A stretch of DNA of 64,000 bases from Enoplolaimus lenunculus (GCA_030248215.1 JASANG010001737.1:377001-441000); one strand, 5' to 3'. Positions 20,723 through 33,430 are shown, counted from the stretch's first letter. The notes: generated by a model not told the origin, from the sequence alone. Numbers and translations are program-made.

Positions 20723-21251
20723 GAAGGTTGAATACAATTTGAATTTTTGACGTACTTTGCTACCAAATAATTTTGAGTTTTGGCAGTTTTCCACTGTCAA
20801 CGTCTTGATGATAATTGTTCAAAACCAAGCTCTTGCTTTAGGGAAAATCTGAAGCTTTGCCATACCAGCTGCTGTTATACTACCACTTATTTTTCAAATA
20901 ACCCACGTCTTGCCGAATAACAGCCACAAGACGAAGACCCTGCAATTTTAAATTTAAAATTTTTAAACGTTTTTACTAATTCATGAGGAGATCGGAATCT
21001 ATTTCGGTTCAATTTGTTTATTTGCCGCATTCTTTCACCATGTCGACGTATCGATTGATCAGATACACTTTGAGTATAACTGCGAACATATCGGTTTGTC
21101 AAAATAACATTCGAGGAGTTATTACTAATCCTTCGCGTGACCATCTGTAACCCCAATGAACCCAACAAAAATCAGTATGAAACATTTTAATGTTACTTTA
21201 TCTTCCGGTTACAGTTTTCTAAAATGATGTGTATATATACACATATATATA

Positions 21252-21301
<50 letters not shown>

Positions 21302-22934
21302 GTAGGTCAAGTTGCAACGCCGGATATTTGGCTACGAAAATACTCAGCTGCATATAAGCTGAACGGTTACTTACAGTATTCACAGGAGTTTAGCAATGGG
21401 TACAATCGCGCCAGGCATGAATTATTTTTATCAAGAGTCGATGATGCCCTTAAGCATGAGTATGCAACAAGCTTTGTTTTGCAAGGAACTAAATCTACCA
21501 GCGGTCGTTGCGTTTTGGTCCTACCCCCTTTACTTTAGGGGTGGGATATCTATGAAGATTTTGACGCCCATCCCCTATAGGGGGGGGGTAAGCCAAAAAT
21601 GCAACGTGTACTGGGTACATATTTTCTACACAGAATGTAATCAGTTGCATATTCTTGTTAAGAGTGTCATGCAGTCTTGTTCTTATCCTAAGTGTAATCA
21701 TAAACCTGCGTTTAATCTTAAACATAATGATAGGCGACGAATTGTCGAGTAGATGAAAGTTCGGCTTACAAGTTGTCGGCCGACGAGTTGTCTCGCGAAG
21801 AACTGTCGTAATGCTTCGTTTGCTAGCTACACATATTTAAATCACGTATTTAAATATGTAAGCTTTATGCTTTGCTTGGTCGGCGCCAGTATTGAAGAAA
21901 CGACTCAAATATTCACTCTTAACATAAAACAACTCTCGATAGCCCTTGTGTGCAAAATATATTTTAAAAAAACATAAAATATAAAATGTACAAATAAATG
22001 TTGCAATATATCTTTTAAATATGTATCCGATATGGTATATCGCTGTAGTCAAAATTGTGAAAATTGGATTGAAAACGGGATTTCAAAGTTTGACTCGTTT
22101 CAACTGAAAAATATTTTTAAATTTAAGCAAAAAAATGGACCAGCGAAAAAATTATATATACTCAATATATTATAATGTGCATGAACGTTGAGTTCAAACT
22201 CGACGACAAAAAACATTTGCAATACCTGCACTCGCTTTGTGGTTTTGTTATCCGTCCCAAAAACACTCACTCACACACACACCACATTTGCAGATGCGTG
22301 CCGACAGAGGGACCACAGCGCCTGCTGTGTGAAAATGTAAGTTTCATTTCGTCAGGTAAACACACACTATTTTGTTGACAGACAGTTAGCAATTTGCCAA
22401 TTGTATTTTAACAGGCTAAAGATTTAGTTGTGGTTTCGCTGCTGCGCCCCCTCACCAACCGTAATTTCTGAGGGTATGCCTATTGCCACTGCGGTATCAC
22501 AGATTGCATTGAGACAAAACGCAAGTGTAATCAATCATTTATTAGTATCGCAAAAAAATAACAGTTCAACGATAATAACAAACATAGAACAAGTATTCAT
22601 GACAGATAATTTTCGCCAAAAAGATGCAGTTGCTGTTGTTGTTGTTGTTGTTTTTCGCTTCATCATCACGGATATACATACTGACGTGGAGCGCGAAATA
22701 CGCAACTACGCGCGTTCGCAATTTGCAGCCCAAAACCTTAATTATAACAAATAAAAAAATATTTATTCAGTACACATGCGCTCGTTTCACCGAAAATGAG
22801 TATCGAATTTTATGGTTAAATTATACTTTTTTGTGAGTTTTATTCGTTGTAAAGATGCTATTGGACAGTTTTAGTAAGATGGTAATGAAGTATGTTCCTT
22901 TTCTCTACTGCTTCGATCGGCATGAGGTTGTGTA
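20723..22934. other. Non-coding stretch with (TA)n
   Basis: No gene supported. A (TA)n tract runs 21230-21299. Phrases at 21595-21660 (CAAAAATGCAACGTGTACTG, CACAGAATGTAATCAGTTG) recur near 13455-13605. (GTT)n at 22634-22652. The ORF around 22428-22754 shows no recognisable motif. Confidence 0.4.
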
Positions 22935-22971
22935 TAATATATTTATTTATTTATATATTTATTTATTTATG
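22935..22971. repeat. (TTTA)n microsatellite
   Basis: Tandem TTTA interrupted by TATA. Confidence 0.8.
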
Positions 22972-23452
22972 TGCGACCGGGCACCAAAAACCATCGGAGC
23001 CGGATTATTAATCCAAATCTAACACTAGATTGCATTCATATATCAGATCGTAGCTAACAGTTGTTCCTTCAGTAACCTAAGGTATATATCCAAAATAGTT
23101 ATAGTTTTAAAAAACACAAACGTGGCAAAAATTATTTTGTGACCTAAAAATAACTTCTTTCTTTCATTGAGCCGATGTCCAGCAAATGCGTATTCTTGAA
23201 CATCTAATCGCATTGTCTTAGGTATGGTTTTCTTTATTTTTTCATTGTTTTGCTTTATATTAGCTATGCTGTGGTTTAAATAAAAAAATTGCAATTGTAC
23301 TACCTGGATAGATTAGAATTTCACATTTACTCATGACTGTAAAATTGAATGTCGGCAACCATTCAAACGTCCCATAGAGCAGCTTAACTGCAAAACACGT
23401 TTTTTATGCTTGCCTGATTATCGGAAGTGAATGCAGTTGTGTGTACAGCATA

Positions 23453-23548
23453 GATGCAACCGGAATTTACAATGAACCGGAATTTGAAAAATTGACAGCA
23501 ACCGTAAGCTTAAAAATGCGGGAATTTAACAATTCCGGTTGCACCCTT
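23453..23548. mobile_element. Short foldback, 96 bp
   Basis: GATGCAACCGGAATTTACAA on the left is mirrored by TTTAACAATTCCGGTTGCACC on the right. Internal ACCGGAATTTG and GCGGGAATTTAAC repeats are also present. It is probably a tiny non-autonomous element. Confidence 0.5.
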
Positions 23549-23961
23549 GGCGTACAGGGTACGTTACTTAGTATGTGAAGAACAATTTTAGACGCAGCCA
23601 TTCGAAGTATATACTGATAGTTGTAGTCCGTGATTTGAATATACCCAATCGCAAATTTATTAGCACAATACTAAAAATTTGAAAGATAGTGAGTGAGTGA
23701 CCTGATACCGCTGTTTCGGTTAAAATTTCTTGAGAAAATTATCGTTACTTTTCTCTGTCTGTGTCAATCTGCCTGTGACATCCAGGTTTCGTAACCAGCG
23801 TACGTTTATACGCCAGCTAAAATACTTTAAAAGGGTCATATATGTATATATACAAGGGTTTCGGATGGCTTCACAAACGACGTATCCTAACCGAATTGTA
23901 TGCTATTTCCCCGATCACACAGTATTCTTCATTCTCGCTTCAGCCGTGGCAAATGATCTAA

Positions 23962-24055
23962 TTTTATTGGCTGATGCGTCTTGAATTTCATTGGCTGACG
24001 CCGCGTCGCGAATTTTATTGGTTGACGCGTTCACGAATCTGATTGGCCAATGCTA
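23962..24055. repeat. Four direct repeats built on ATTGGCTGACGC
   Basis: AATTTTATTGGCTGATGCGT, AATTTCATTGGCTGACGC, AATTTTATTGGTTGACGCGT and AATCTGATTGGCCAATGC follow one another at ~25-30 bp spacing. Each includes ATTGG, the reverse of a CCAAT box, usually followed by a CpG. It may be a decayed minisatellite; a regulatory role is only a possibility. Confidence 0.6.
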
Positions 24056-24550
24056 AATTTGGTGTTCGACTCAATTTGAGTCATAATTATTAACGAAAAT
24101 TATGCAAAATGCAAATATATACATTAGACTTCGCATATTATTTGAATGGCATGGCCGGTTAATGGTGCTGATACTGCGTAAAATATTGGCGCAGTGTCCT
24201 TCTCGTTTACTTTAAATTTTTTACCGTTGTTTTGTGTTTTTTCCGCTCAAATTGTGCACTTTTCAGTCAATTGTAATGCCCTGTGCTGTCTGTTCTCGCA
24301 TCGAACAACATTACTATATCTTTACGTTCAGTATTTTAAATTTGACTCAAAAGATAATTTTCTATGTTATATGGTTTGTGATGAGTATTTAAATTTTGAA
24401 ATTGGCGAGAATAGCGAACGGCTTATAACAGTTATATTTGCCCACTGGTGCCGAACATAGAGCTGGTTGCTTGAGCAATTAGTAATTGGGCGGTGAGTCG
24501 GTTTATTTAACCGATTTATGGTGTACAAGAGTGTTTTAGGATACATGCAG

Positions 24551-24690
24551 TGGCCCATGTATAGAACAGGGCCGGATCGTTTTACGGAAGCGCTGTACCT
24601 AATAGAGTCAGTTCAAGCTTTACACTAATTTTTTTGCTTACGCTTAGGCTTAGGCTTACGCTTAGGAATTGGCTCATCCATCGCTAAGAT
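24551..24690 (+). mobile_element. Truncated family B element
   Basis: The left end GGCCCATGTATAGAACAGGG, then TTTTTTTGCTTACGC and TTAGGCTTAGGC, stops after GGAATTGGCTCATC. The usual right end is missing. Confidence 0.6.
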
Positions 24691-26645
24691 CCTTAGGTCG
24701 CAAACATAAACTGTTTTGTTTAGAAACTTATAGCTTAAATATATATTTTATGTAAACGTTATAGCTATACTATAACCTTTCAATGAAAAATAATGCAGTT
24801 GGTTCAACGGTTAACTTTAGCTCTGGTCAAAACTAACATTTATATTTTAGGTCAACGCGTTCGTAGGCAGGTTTGAAGTTAATACTAAGTACTTGCCAAA
24901 CTTTGAAACTAGCTAAGTAATTAATTAAATGACTGGTAGAGTTTAGTGTACTTGTATATCAATGTAAACGGTTTCTAAGCAACACCACAACTTTTGGCTA
25001 AAATCGAAGCTTTCATTTAGTTAATCAGTCTCTTTCATTTTTTTCGCTTTAACTACAAGGCTGATCGTAGTGCAATTTTAAATTGTTTTGTGAATATATA
25101 TTTAGCTATATATACATGTATATATATATCTACATATATGTCATATATTATATATGTATATATGTTTGTTAAAACTGCTCTAGAACGGGTCAAATTTTTT
25201 GATGGCGGTTAAGCTATTCCTAGCTTCCCTTCGACTTCGAGCCCATATTGTTTGGTCAAATTTTGATTTATTCTTTTTAGCAGAAAAATTTTCAAGGTTG
25301 TGAAACACTGATTCTTACCGTATTATGTGAACAAATTGCAATTCTGATCAAGCGAAACATAATAGTTATTTCGACCACCCTGAATAACCATATTTACCTA
25401 ATAATAAACCTAGAACTCCAGCTACGACGGCATAGTTGTTAGGTATTGTTCCAACAAATCTTTAGGTTTGATATTCAGTAGAAATTGTTTTAGTATGTAG
25501 AATTCTAAATTAATAATTATAATTGCAAAGCCTGTTACGCTTAATTTCGGCGTTGTTTCAGTTAATTTTCCTGGTTTATGTATATATACATTCTGAAAAC
25601 ACCTGCTGTATTTTTATAGGTAAACTGTAGTTTGAAATGCTAGCGATTTATATATATTGCAAGCACTTTGGCTTACAAACTGTAATAACCTTCAAGATTT
25701 TGATATGCTTAAATAAGTAAATAAGACCAATTTTCACTGTCTTTATATTCGTTTACTATTTGGTTTAATGTTATCACTCTGATGACCCCCTTTTTGCGCA
25801 AAAAGCTGGCACGGTACAAAACTGGCAATGCGTCGTATCAAATTTGTTTACCAAAGCCAAAAAAGTGAATCAAGTCAAGTTTCCCCCCTTCAACTAAACG
25901 AGGAATTTGGCTTGATATATATACTATTTGAGTGTATAATTCTAGTGCAATGTCATTAACTATTCCTTGAACGGGGACCTATGGTACATTAACCCTTGAT
26001 ATACTGTTGGCGAAAACTTTGTCATTGAAAAGACATTTGTAATAACGAATACTTAAAGCGGTATTGATAATTGCCAAACTGTTCGCTGAACTGAGAATGT
26101 CAGCTGTGTAGTCTACCTTCTTCAAAGCGATCACATTAATACGGCACGTAGAAATATTTTTTCGACAACTCTCTTAGCGTCAAACTTACTCATACCAATT
26201 CCATTCCTGCAAAAATGCAGTTTGTTCCATTACACATATTCGTTTTACTTTTGTCACAATTATCAGAAAAGAATTTGTGAAATTTCGCAGAAAATTAGGC
26301 GTACAACCAAAAATTTTACAAATTACCTTGGCGTTTTGATCACTTGAAACCACCAGGGGGACTTGAATTGATATGCTTATTGGCGAAGCTTTGCTTGATG
26401 TCTTTAGGAGGGGAAGTTTACTTGATTCAAAATTGCTTCGGTGTGCTGAATACTGAAGCGATTTTTGGCTTTAGTTTCGATCACACAACCCGTTCAAAAC
26501 GTAATGATTTTGTAGAAGTTATATTAATACCGCCCAACTCTCTCTCTCTCGGCGGCCTACCCGCCATTGGGCCCAGGTCCATTCAGTGTGTTTCATCGAA
26601 TATTTTAAGTTTACATCTCATTTTAAATCTTACCAACTTGAAATT
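24691..26645. other. Non-coding stretch, no gene recognised
   Basis: About 2 kb of AT-rich DNA with TATATA tracts near 25090-25160. The ORF at 26344-26655 is not recognisable and its end runs into an F element. Confidence 0.45.
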
Positions 26646-26805
26646 AGGCCCGTAGTCAGCTCACCTTGCTAGGGGAGGCCAAAAATTTTTCATGAGGAGC
26701 ATTCAAGGGTTTTCAATGACTTACAAGCAAGATTGAAAATTTTTTAGGGGGAGCCAAAATTTTTCCGTGGGGGTTGAGTCTCCCTACCCCCCTGGGCTAC
26801 AGACC
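26646..26805 (-). mobile_element. Family F MITE
   Basis: AGGCCCGTAGTCAGCTCACC at the left; GGGCTACAGACCTG at the right. The interior has AAGGGTTTTCAATGACTTA and the duplicated AAAATTTTT phrases of the family. Confidence 0.65.
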
Positions 26806-26823
26806 TGCATGAAAGCTATAGCA

Positions 26824-26924
<101 letters not shown>

Positions 26925-27296
26925 ATTCCTTCGCCCCCCCCCATAGTTGTGGTTCTGTTTTATTCGTTTCATGTTTGTCCGTTAAGGTTTCCTAAAGCCC
27001 AAAGTAAACAAAGCGTTAATTTATATATATCCAATCCGGAAACGGATACTGTAGTTTCAGCCCCTTTTACCACGTTTTATAGTGCGTATTTTAGAGTGTA
27101 TTGCCCTAAAATGAGTTCATGAGGACTATTCCTAACTGCGGTTGCTCAGGGTCATTTAATACAACTTGCGGCACTCTTGCCGTAAAGTAATGTCGTTTAT
27201 GCCTCTGCGTAGTGACATTTATCAATATATTCATGCGGCGAAGGTTTTATGTTGCTTTATTAAGTCTGCGTAATATACCCTGGGCTTCGAAAACTG

Positions 27297-27485
27297 GGCC
27301 CATGTAAAGATCAGGGGCGAAACGTTTTTCTGTGGGACAAGAATAAAGTAAGCTTAAGCTTTAGACTAATTTTTTGCTTGGCTTAGGCTTAGGCTTAGGA
27401 ATTAACTCATTCTTACACTTCGGCGTAGGCTTAGGCTTAGAAATGTGCTTATAATACTGTTCCGCCCCTGTTCTCTGCATTGAGC
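27297..27485 (+). mobile_element. Family B MITE with perfect 8-bp duplication GAAAACTG
   Basis: GGCCCATGTAAAGATCAGGG starts and CCCCTGTTCTCTGCATTGAGC ends the element. GAAAACTG lies directly outside both ends (27289-27296 and 27486-27493). Two TTAGGC blocks sit in the core (CTTAGGCTTAGG and CGTAGGCTTAGGC). Confidence 0.88.
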
Positions 27486-27493
27486 GAAAACTG

Positions 27494-27731
27494 TAACCAG
27501 AAATTGTTAGCAGAGGACCAAGAAGATGTATGGAGGTTCGTGGAAAATTTCAAAACTTCTTTTGATTCTGTCGAAACATACTTAAGCCAGGCGCTGAAGA
27601 TTCACAGCTTTGATAATCTCGCTTTCAATTGTTATACACACTACGATTCTATATTTTTCCCAAAAGTTTTGATATGTATTATATGTATATATATATTAGC
27701 TATCAAAGTCTTTTTTGAAACTATCGCATAA
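27494..27731 (+). CDS. Possible exon or small ORF beside a family B insertion
   Basis: Not recognised. The first ~50 codons are acidic and helix-prone (KLLAEDQEDVWRFVENF, then SVETYLSQALKIHSF) and look more protein-like than the AT-driven ORFs nearby. The last ~30 are hydrophobic. The ORF's own start falls inside the right end of the B element, so that start is not credible. A CAG just before AAATTG (27499) could be a splice acceptor. It may be an exon of a gene not otherwise visible, or chance. Confidence 0.2.
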
Positions 27732-28114
27732 GCGATTTGACTCTCGGAACCCCCGTCTAGTTACTCGTTTGCCTGTATACCTATATCATATGCTGTGACT
27801 ACTAAATTGGCAAAAATTTGATGTCCTGTTCCAAACGTCCTTTTTAGGACATCTAGAACAGATCAAATTAAAGTTTCCGCTACGATATCATATTAAGTTA
27901 ACACTAAAGTTATCAATTAACAATTTCCCAATATCCTTATAATTTCAACTGCTCTAGCAAAGGGGTTAAAAGAGAGTTTTTCAAAGATTATTTGAACAAG
28001 ACTTGTTGCTGGCTGACCGCTACTTGGAACTACTTTGTGAGCAAACGGTATCTATTTCTGCTGCGGTACTCAAACCAGTAATCTTGGTTCAGGTTTTTTC
28101 GTTCAAAACCGGAA

Positions 28115-28250
28115 CATGGTTTAAAATTGACGTCCTGCGCTGTCCGTCACCGTCCGTCACCATACGTTATCGTACGTGGGTTATTTTACGTACGGTACCG
28201 CACGGTGACGGACGGCGCCGCACGTCGACAAAAGTATAGCGCAACCTTAA
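28115..28250. mobile_element. Family H foldback, GC-rich interior
   Basis: CGTCCGTCACC-type phrases on the left pair with GGTGACGGACGGCG on the right; the centre is TATCGTACGTGGG ... TACGTACGGTACCG. It ends AAAAGTATAGCGCAACCTTAA, the family end. Relatives are at 41144, 46229 and 56355. Confidence 0.65.
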
Positions 28251-28350
28251 CTTTTTGCCAATTTCGAGAACTGTACATGTATATTTCGATGAAACTTACC
28301 ATTATCAACTCAATTTTTTTAGATATCTGTATAAATCTATATATACATAC

Positions 28351-28352
<2 letters not shown>

Positions 28353-28429
<77 letters not shown>
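28353..28429. repeat. (TA)n tract
   Basis: Pure TA dinucleotides. Confidence 0.95.
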
Positions 28430-28433
<4 letters not shown>

Positions 28434-30132
28434 CGAATGTTAAGATTGAACGACAAGTTCAGTTGAAAAGGTTACTAAACCATTGATTTGATAACGCGTG
28501 CTCAGAAATTGTAGCGAACAGTTTACATGGTCGGAGAGCTGGGTTTAAACACCATCGCATCCACAAGCAAAAGTGACCCGATGGGCTCCATGCAGCATCT
28601 ACTGCTTAGCTTACGCAATTTGAACATATAACCCATATATTTACTGAGAATAATCAATGCCAGCCGTTGTTTTATGGACTTACACTTCAACCTTAGCAGG
28701 TACCATAATTTAGGTGCGTGTGTGGTCTTCAGACTCATGCATATACTCAACCTTTAATTGCTGATTTGTGGCAAAACCCTAAGCATAAAAAAAAGTTGTC
28801 AAAAAAATTGCACTACAAATCGGTGCTCTGTTCTATAGTTAGGGTCCACATTAAAACGCTTTGGGTCAGGTTATAATTGCTGCAAGAGTGTAGTAATAAT
28901 AATAATAATAATAATTTTATACTCGGAGTAAAAAGTTGAGCTCGCTCACGTACGACTAAGATCTTACTCAGACGTTTAAAAACGAAAACGTTTACCCAAA
29001 AGGTTTACAATATCGGTAGTTTCCGCAATTGTATTCGAAAAAATAAGCTTAAAAAATGACATAGCTACTAGCTATTATATATAGGTATATATACATATAT
29101 ATGTATATATATTTACTTTGCTAGGTATAATTTTAGCAAACGGCAAACTTGATTAATGGCAAGCTAAATGGTTTAAACTACCTTTGGCTTTTTAAGACTA
29201 AAAATTTCAGTTTTTTCCGTGTTTAGGTACACTTCTTTGGGCATATGTAATGCATATATATGTATATGTATGTGATTGGTTTACTTTACTAGGTAGTCCT
29301 CTATTATTAGCATGCCGGCCTTTATAACATATATATACCGCACTCATTTTAATATAAAACAAGTAGGATTGATGTCACCGAAACCGCCGTTGTGAGTAAA
29401 ATTAGGACTCAGTTGAGGCAACACAATTTTTGCGCCTGGTTTAAATCCAACTCTGGCCGGGCTGCAGCAAACGCGAGCGTTAAAAACGGGTGAAATCTGA
29501 GTTCTACCAAACCAGTATTATAAAAAGTTATAAATTAGCGTCCGTGACACTTGAGTGACACTCATTCCAGATGAGAAAGGTGTGAGAAAACACAATTTTT
29601 TTACTGATTGCGCGACACTTTGTTGCTGTTAAAGCGGTGGGGCTCTGAAACCGAGGTATATACAATTTTTTACATTGACGTAAACATTATAACGTGGATG
29701 ACGTATTATTCGCTAAAATTAATATATTTTTATTAAACGTTGTGGTTTTTCAAATTTTTTGGAACAAACTGAAAAACAGCCGAAAGGTGTTTTGCATCAA
29801 AGTTATGATCTTCATAATTTTAGACTATAAATTGAGTCGTGGCGAATTTGCGTCTGAATTTGTAAACAGAATAAATGTGAAAATCAATAATTACTTCTAT
29901 ATTGCGCTGGTTTTAACTTTTTAATCACTGGCGCTTAGTAGAAGTAAGCTTTACTTGCTCAGTGCCGTTCAACACCGCGTTACAAACTCGATGCTAACCT
30001 CATATTTTCAAATGGTTTCTATAAGATTCTACAGTTTGTATTATCACTGTACAAACTCAGGTTACACAATGGTTCCTTAACGCGTATCCTTCACGACTAA
30101 AACGAACCGAAGTTAGAGGTTTATGTCAACTA
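28430..30132. other. Non-coding stretch, no gene recognised
   Basis: AT-rich DNA with short (AAT)n at 28892-28915. ORFs at 28523-28750 (minus) and 29694-29924 show no motif. Confidence 0.45.
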
Positions 30133-30379
30133 TACACTGTAAATTTCGGTGAGTTTAACTCAGAATGAGTTGAATCACTCAGTCTGGAGTTAGGACTATC
30201 AGAACTCAGAATTTTGAGTGTATTCAATTCATTCTGAGTTAATTAATCAACCCACCCAGAGTCAACTCAACTCAGAATAAGAACCAACTCAACTCAGAGT
30301 GAATTAAAAGCTTACAGATATTTATTCAGAAATAACTAACTCGCTAGCTGAATTGATTAATCAACTCATTTACAGTGTA
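30133..30379. mobile_element. Family E foldback MITE, intact TA-type ends
   Basis: TACACTGTAAATTTCGG at the left, CATTTACAGTGTA at the right. The interior has TAACTCAGAATGAGTTGA and TCATTCTGAGTTAATTAA inverted phrases. It matches 4456-4708. The terminal TA on both sides and CACTG ends recall family D. Confidence 0.7.
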
Positions 30380-30445
30380 TATACTCACACCATGACTATA
30401 TCTTATGTGGCGGATCCAGGAATTTTTGACGGAAGACGCAGCGCA

Positions 30446-30519
30446 ATATATATACATATATACATATATATGTATATATACATATATATACATATATATG
30501 TGTATATATACATATATAT
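30446..30519. repeat. TATA/CATA microsatellite
   Basis: Alternating ATATACATATA phrases. Confidence 0.85.
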
Positions 30520-31765
30520 CGCGGAGCAGCGAACGAGAAACCAAACACATTTTTAGTTCTTGATGTTAGCACAAAATTTTGGCTTATAACTCCTGTTGGG
30601 TGCTTAAATCTGGGTGCCGCAAGTTGTGTTCGCTAGCGCCTTTATTCCATACCAACGGTAAATTTATCGTTATCAATGCATTTTGTGAATTATGAGTCAT
30701 ACGAAAAGTCAGCCGTTGTTTTGTGTTCAAAACCTCATCGAAAATGCAAGCCCACCATCAGCACCGCTGACGAATACAACAACTGCCTCCAAGACGACGA
30801 GCGTAAAACAGGGATCAACACTAAAAGATTTGTATTAAGATTTTTAGGACTAAAATATTGAGTCTGGCTATTAGCTCGTTTGTCTCGCTGAATTTTTCAA
30901 TCAAAAATATATATCGCGTGTACCCCGTTAACAAATTTCTAAAATCCACAGAGCTGCTACTCGCATCAGCATTAGCGTTTTGTAGTCAGAAATTGACAAC
31001 AACTCTGGTGAAAATGTCTATTTCCATTGGTAAAACCCATTGTCAACTACAGTAATCCACATCGGCTGAGCTCAAAACGTTTGTTGTATTCGTCGAAATG
31101 TCTGTGCGTTCAGATCCTCGAATGACCAAAAATTGAACGCGAGTCAAGGGACAATCATTTTGTTCATCATTATTTCGACGACCCACCACCGAATACGACC
31201 CTCAGCGAAGCCGTACCCCCCACCCCCAGTTCAAATTCGTTTCGCCAGTTTAGTCGTATTACGGTATTGAACGCACGTTGGTTGCCTGTTTTATCCTTAA
31301 GAGTCATCGGTCGATTGGCCATCCAAGTTGTCTAAGTGTCTGAATATACACCACCGACCCTTGTTCTATGGTTCTGTTTTGTGGTTTGCTAAGGTAGACG
31401 AATATATTACTGCCCTTGGTAATTTATAATAATGGTTACTGCTAGCATTGTGTGGGCTTTATTGTATAATATTGCTATACCGTTGGATATATTCGTATAA
31501 TTTGAAACATGGACAAAAGTCAAACTACTAAAGTATTATAGCATAGTTACAGTGGTTTATTTGGAAATTTCGGATATTGTGAACCGCACGAGATATATAA
31601 TAGTTGAAATTAAACTCCCGAGCGAACACGATTTCAATGCTAAACCTTAATACAAAGTTTTGGTTTTGATTCGTGTTTGGGGGTCGGGGTCTACACTGGG
31701 ATGACCCCCCTTGACTCCGTCAGTTGGTACTGCGTGGTCGCGTTTACAGATCGATGCTCGAAAAC
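30520..31765. other. Non-coding stretch, no gene recognised
   Basis: No convincing ORF, RNA gene or known repeat family. A 61-residue ORF at 30676-30861 shows no motif. Confidence 0.4.
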
Positions 31766-31966
31766 TACACTGCAAAAAATGGTGAGTCAAATTGACTCTG
31801 TCGGAAATAGGCTTTTCCTGACTACACAAATTGAGTCAAATTCGACGTCCACCAGAGTCAAATTCGATTCACTGTGACGCACGTTTGCGAATTTGACTCA
31901 GTTTGCGTAGTCAGAAAAAGCCTATTTCCGAAAGAGTCAATTTGACTCACCACTTTTTACAGTGTA
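31766..31966. mobile_element. Family D foldback MITE with TGAGTCA motifs
   Basis: TACACTGCAAAAAATGGTGA at the left, CACCACTTTTTACAGTGTA at the right. The two arms are inverted over ~80 bp, so almost the whole element can fold. A TA at each end suggests a Tc1/mariner-type duplication. TGAGTCA or its complement TGACTCA occurs four times. Confidence 0.85.
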
Positions 31967-33329
31967 GCGCTATGATGTTTTTGAGATTAGTTGCACAAAA
32001 TTGTTGTCACAATTTTATTGGAAGTTTGCGTTTTCAGCTGACGTATGTCGTCTATTTGACTCGTCTATGAGTGAATTTAGCTAAAACTATGGTATACCTT
32101 GCCGACAGCGGCGAGTTCAGAAAATTTTGACCGGAAGTGGGGGTGGGCTGGCAAAAGTTGTGAAAAGCAATTTTTAATAAATGCTATTTGTTCGTTTCGA
32201 AATCTGTGTATGTAGGCGAGACGTGAAACCAAACGTATTGGTTGCCCGTTTGCAGTTAAAATTCAGGCAAACTTTTCGTGCAGATGCAAAATAAATATCA
32301 GTCCCTCGTCTTATTCGAGTCACTACAGTAGCTAAGCCAAGGTGTATAAATTCTTCGCGAACAAGCGTGTGTTGAATAAGATTCGTTTCGCTGGTGTTAT
32401 AGTGTTCATTTTATTGTAACGCAAGCCTTCTATTAGAGTGATGGACCATGATTCTTGCAAAATGTATTTTCGTTTACATCTTAGCTCAGTATTTTAACTA
32501 ATAGACGGGCGGATTTATAGAAATGGGCACGGAAAAGTTTCCTAATATACTTTCCGGCCAGTGAGGCCGGAACCGTTCGTTGGGATCGCTGCCTCGATTC
32601 CCTGTAGGGTCGGCACTGAATCTGATGAGCAAAACGGAAGCAGCATAGAACCATGCGAATTTGGCAGCGCATTGGCTTTTTTGTCAGCCTTTAGTCATAG
32701 GATTATGTTTTACTTTCAATTTGTTATCACATATTAATAAGTGTATGACTGAGTCAGCATATTATTTAGTACAAATTTTGTCATTTTTTAAAATTTCAAA
32801 AAGAATATTTATTCAGCACGCTGGAAGCAATTTTTTTAAAATGTTCATCAAATGATATAAAGTTTTTATTTTGAATATTTTTTCTCGCAGAACCTATAAG
32901 CTCGCACTGTTTCTGAGACTGTCGTTTGACTTTTATCTATGACTAATTATTAGGCATAGTTTTTGAAAACTCAGTTTATTTTGCTTAAGAAAGTTCGATA
33001 TGAGAGCCGGTATTGTCAACTTTGTAATAGCACCTATCATCAGTTAGCGATAAATCAATTTTTAGACCGCTAAAAAATGGCCGTTGTTAACACCATTTTC
33101 TATGGTAAAGCAACTGCAACGCTGGCTAATCAACGTTAAAAATTCACTTTTATATGTACATTTTGAGTATCTTCTAGCAAGGCGTTCCAAAACTGTTGAT
33201 TGGTGACCAAGGGTTACACGCTGTACTCAACGAGTGCCGCCTTACGGCGGTTCGGGGTACGGTAAATTTTTTCTTCAAAATTGCCCGCATTTGCCTATAT
33301 TTTTGTTACCAACGCATAGCGACGTTCAA
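31967..33329. other. Non-coding stretch with small element fragments
   Basis: No gene supported. 32285-32328 is a minus-strand family K end (AAATAAATATCAGTCCCTC then TTATTCGAGTCACTACAG). 33015-33060 resembles the family N phrase (CACCTATCATCAGTTAGCGA). Confidence 0.45.
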
Positions 33330-33430
33330 TAGCAGTCTAACCTAGGCCAAATTCTTATTACGCAGAATAGCAGATTGACCTAACACAGGCCACAATTGGT
33401 ACTTGGACTGAACAGAAGAACTGGCCAAAA
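33330..33430. mobile_element. Family S fragment
   Basis: ATAGCAGTCTAACCTAGGCC and TACGCAGAATAGCAGATTG match the arms of the element at 3716-3964. Confidence 0.45.
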
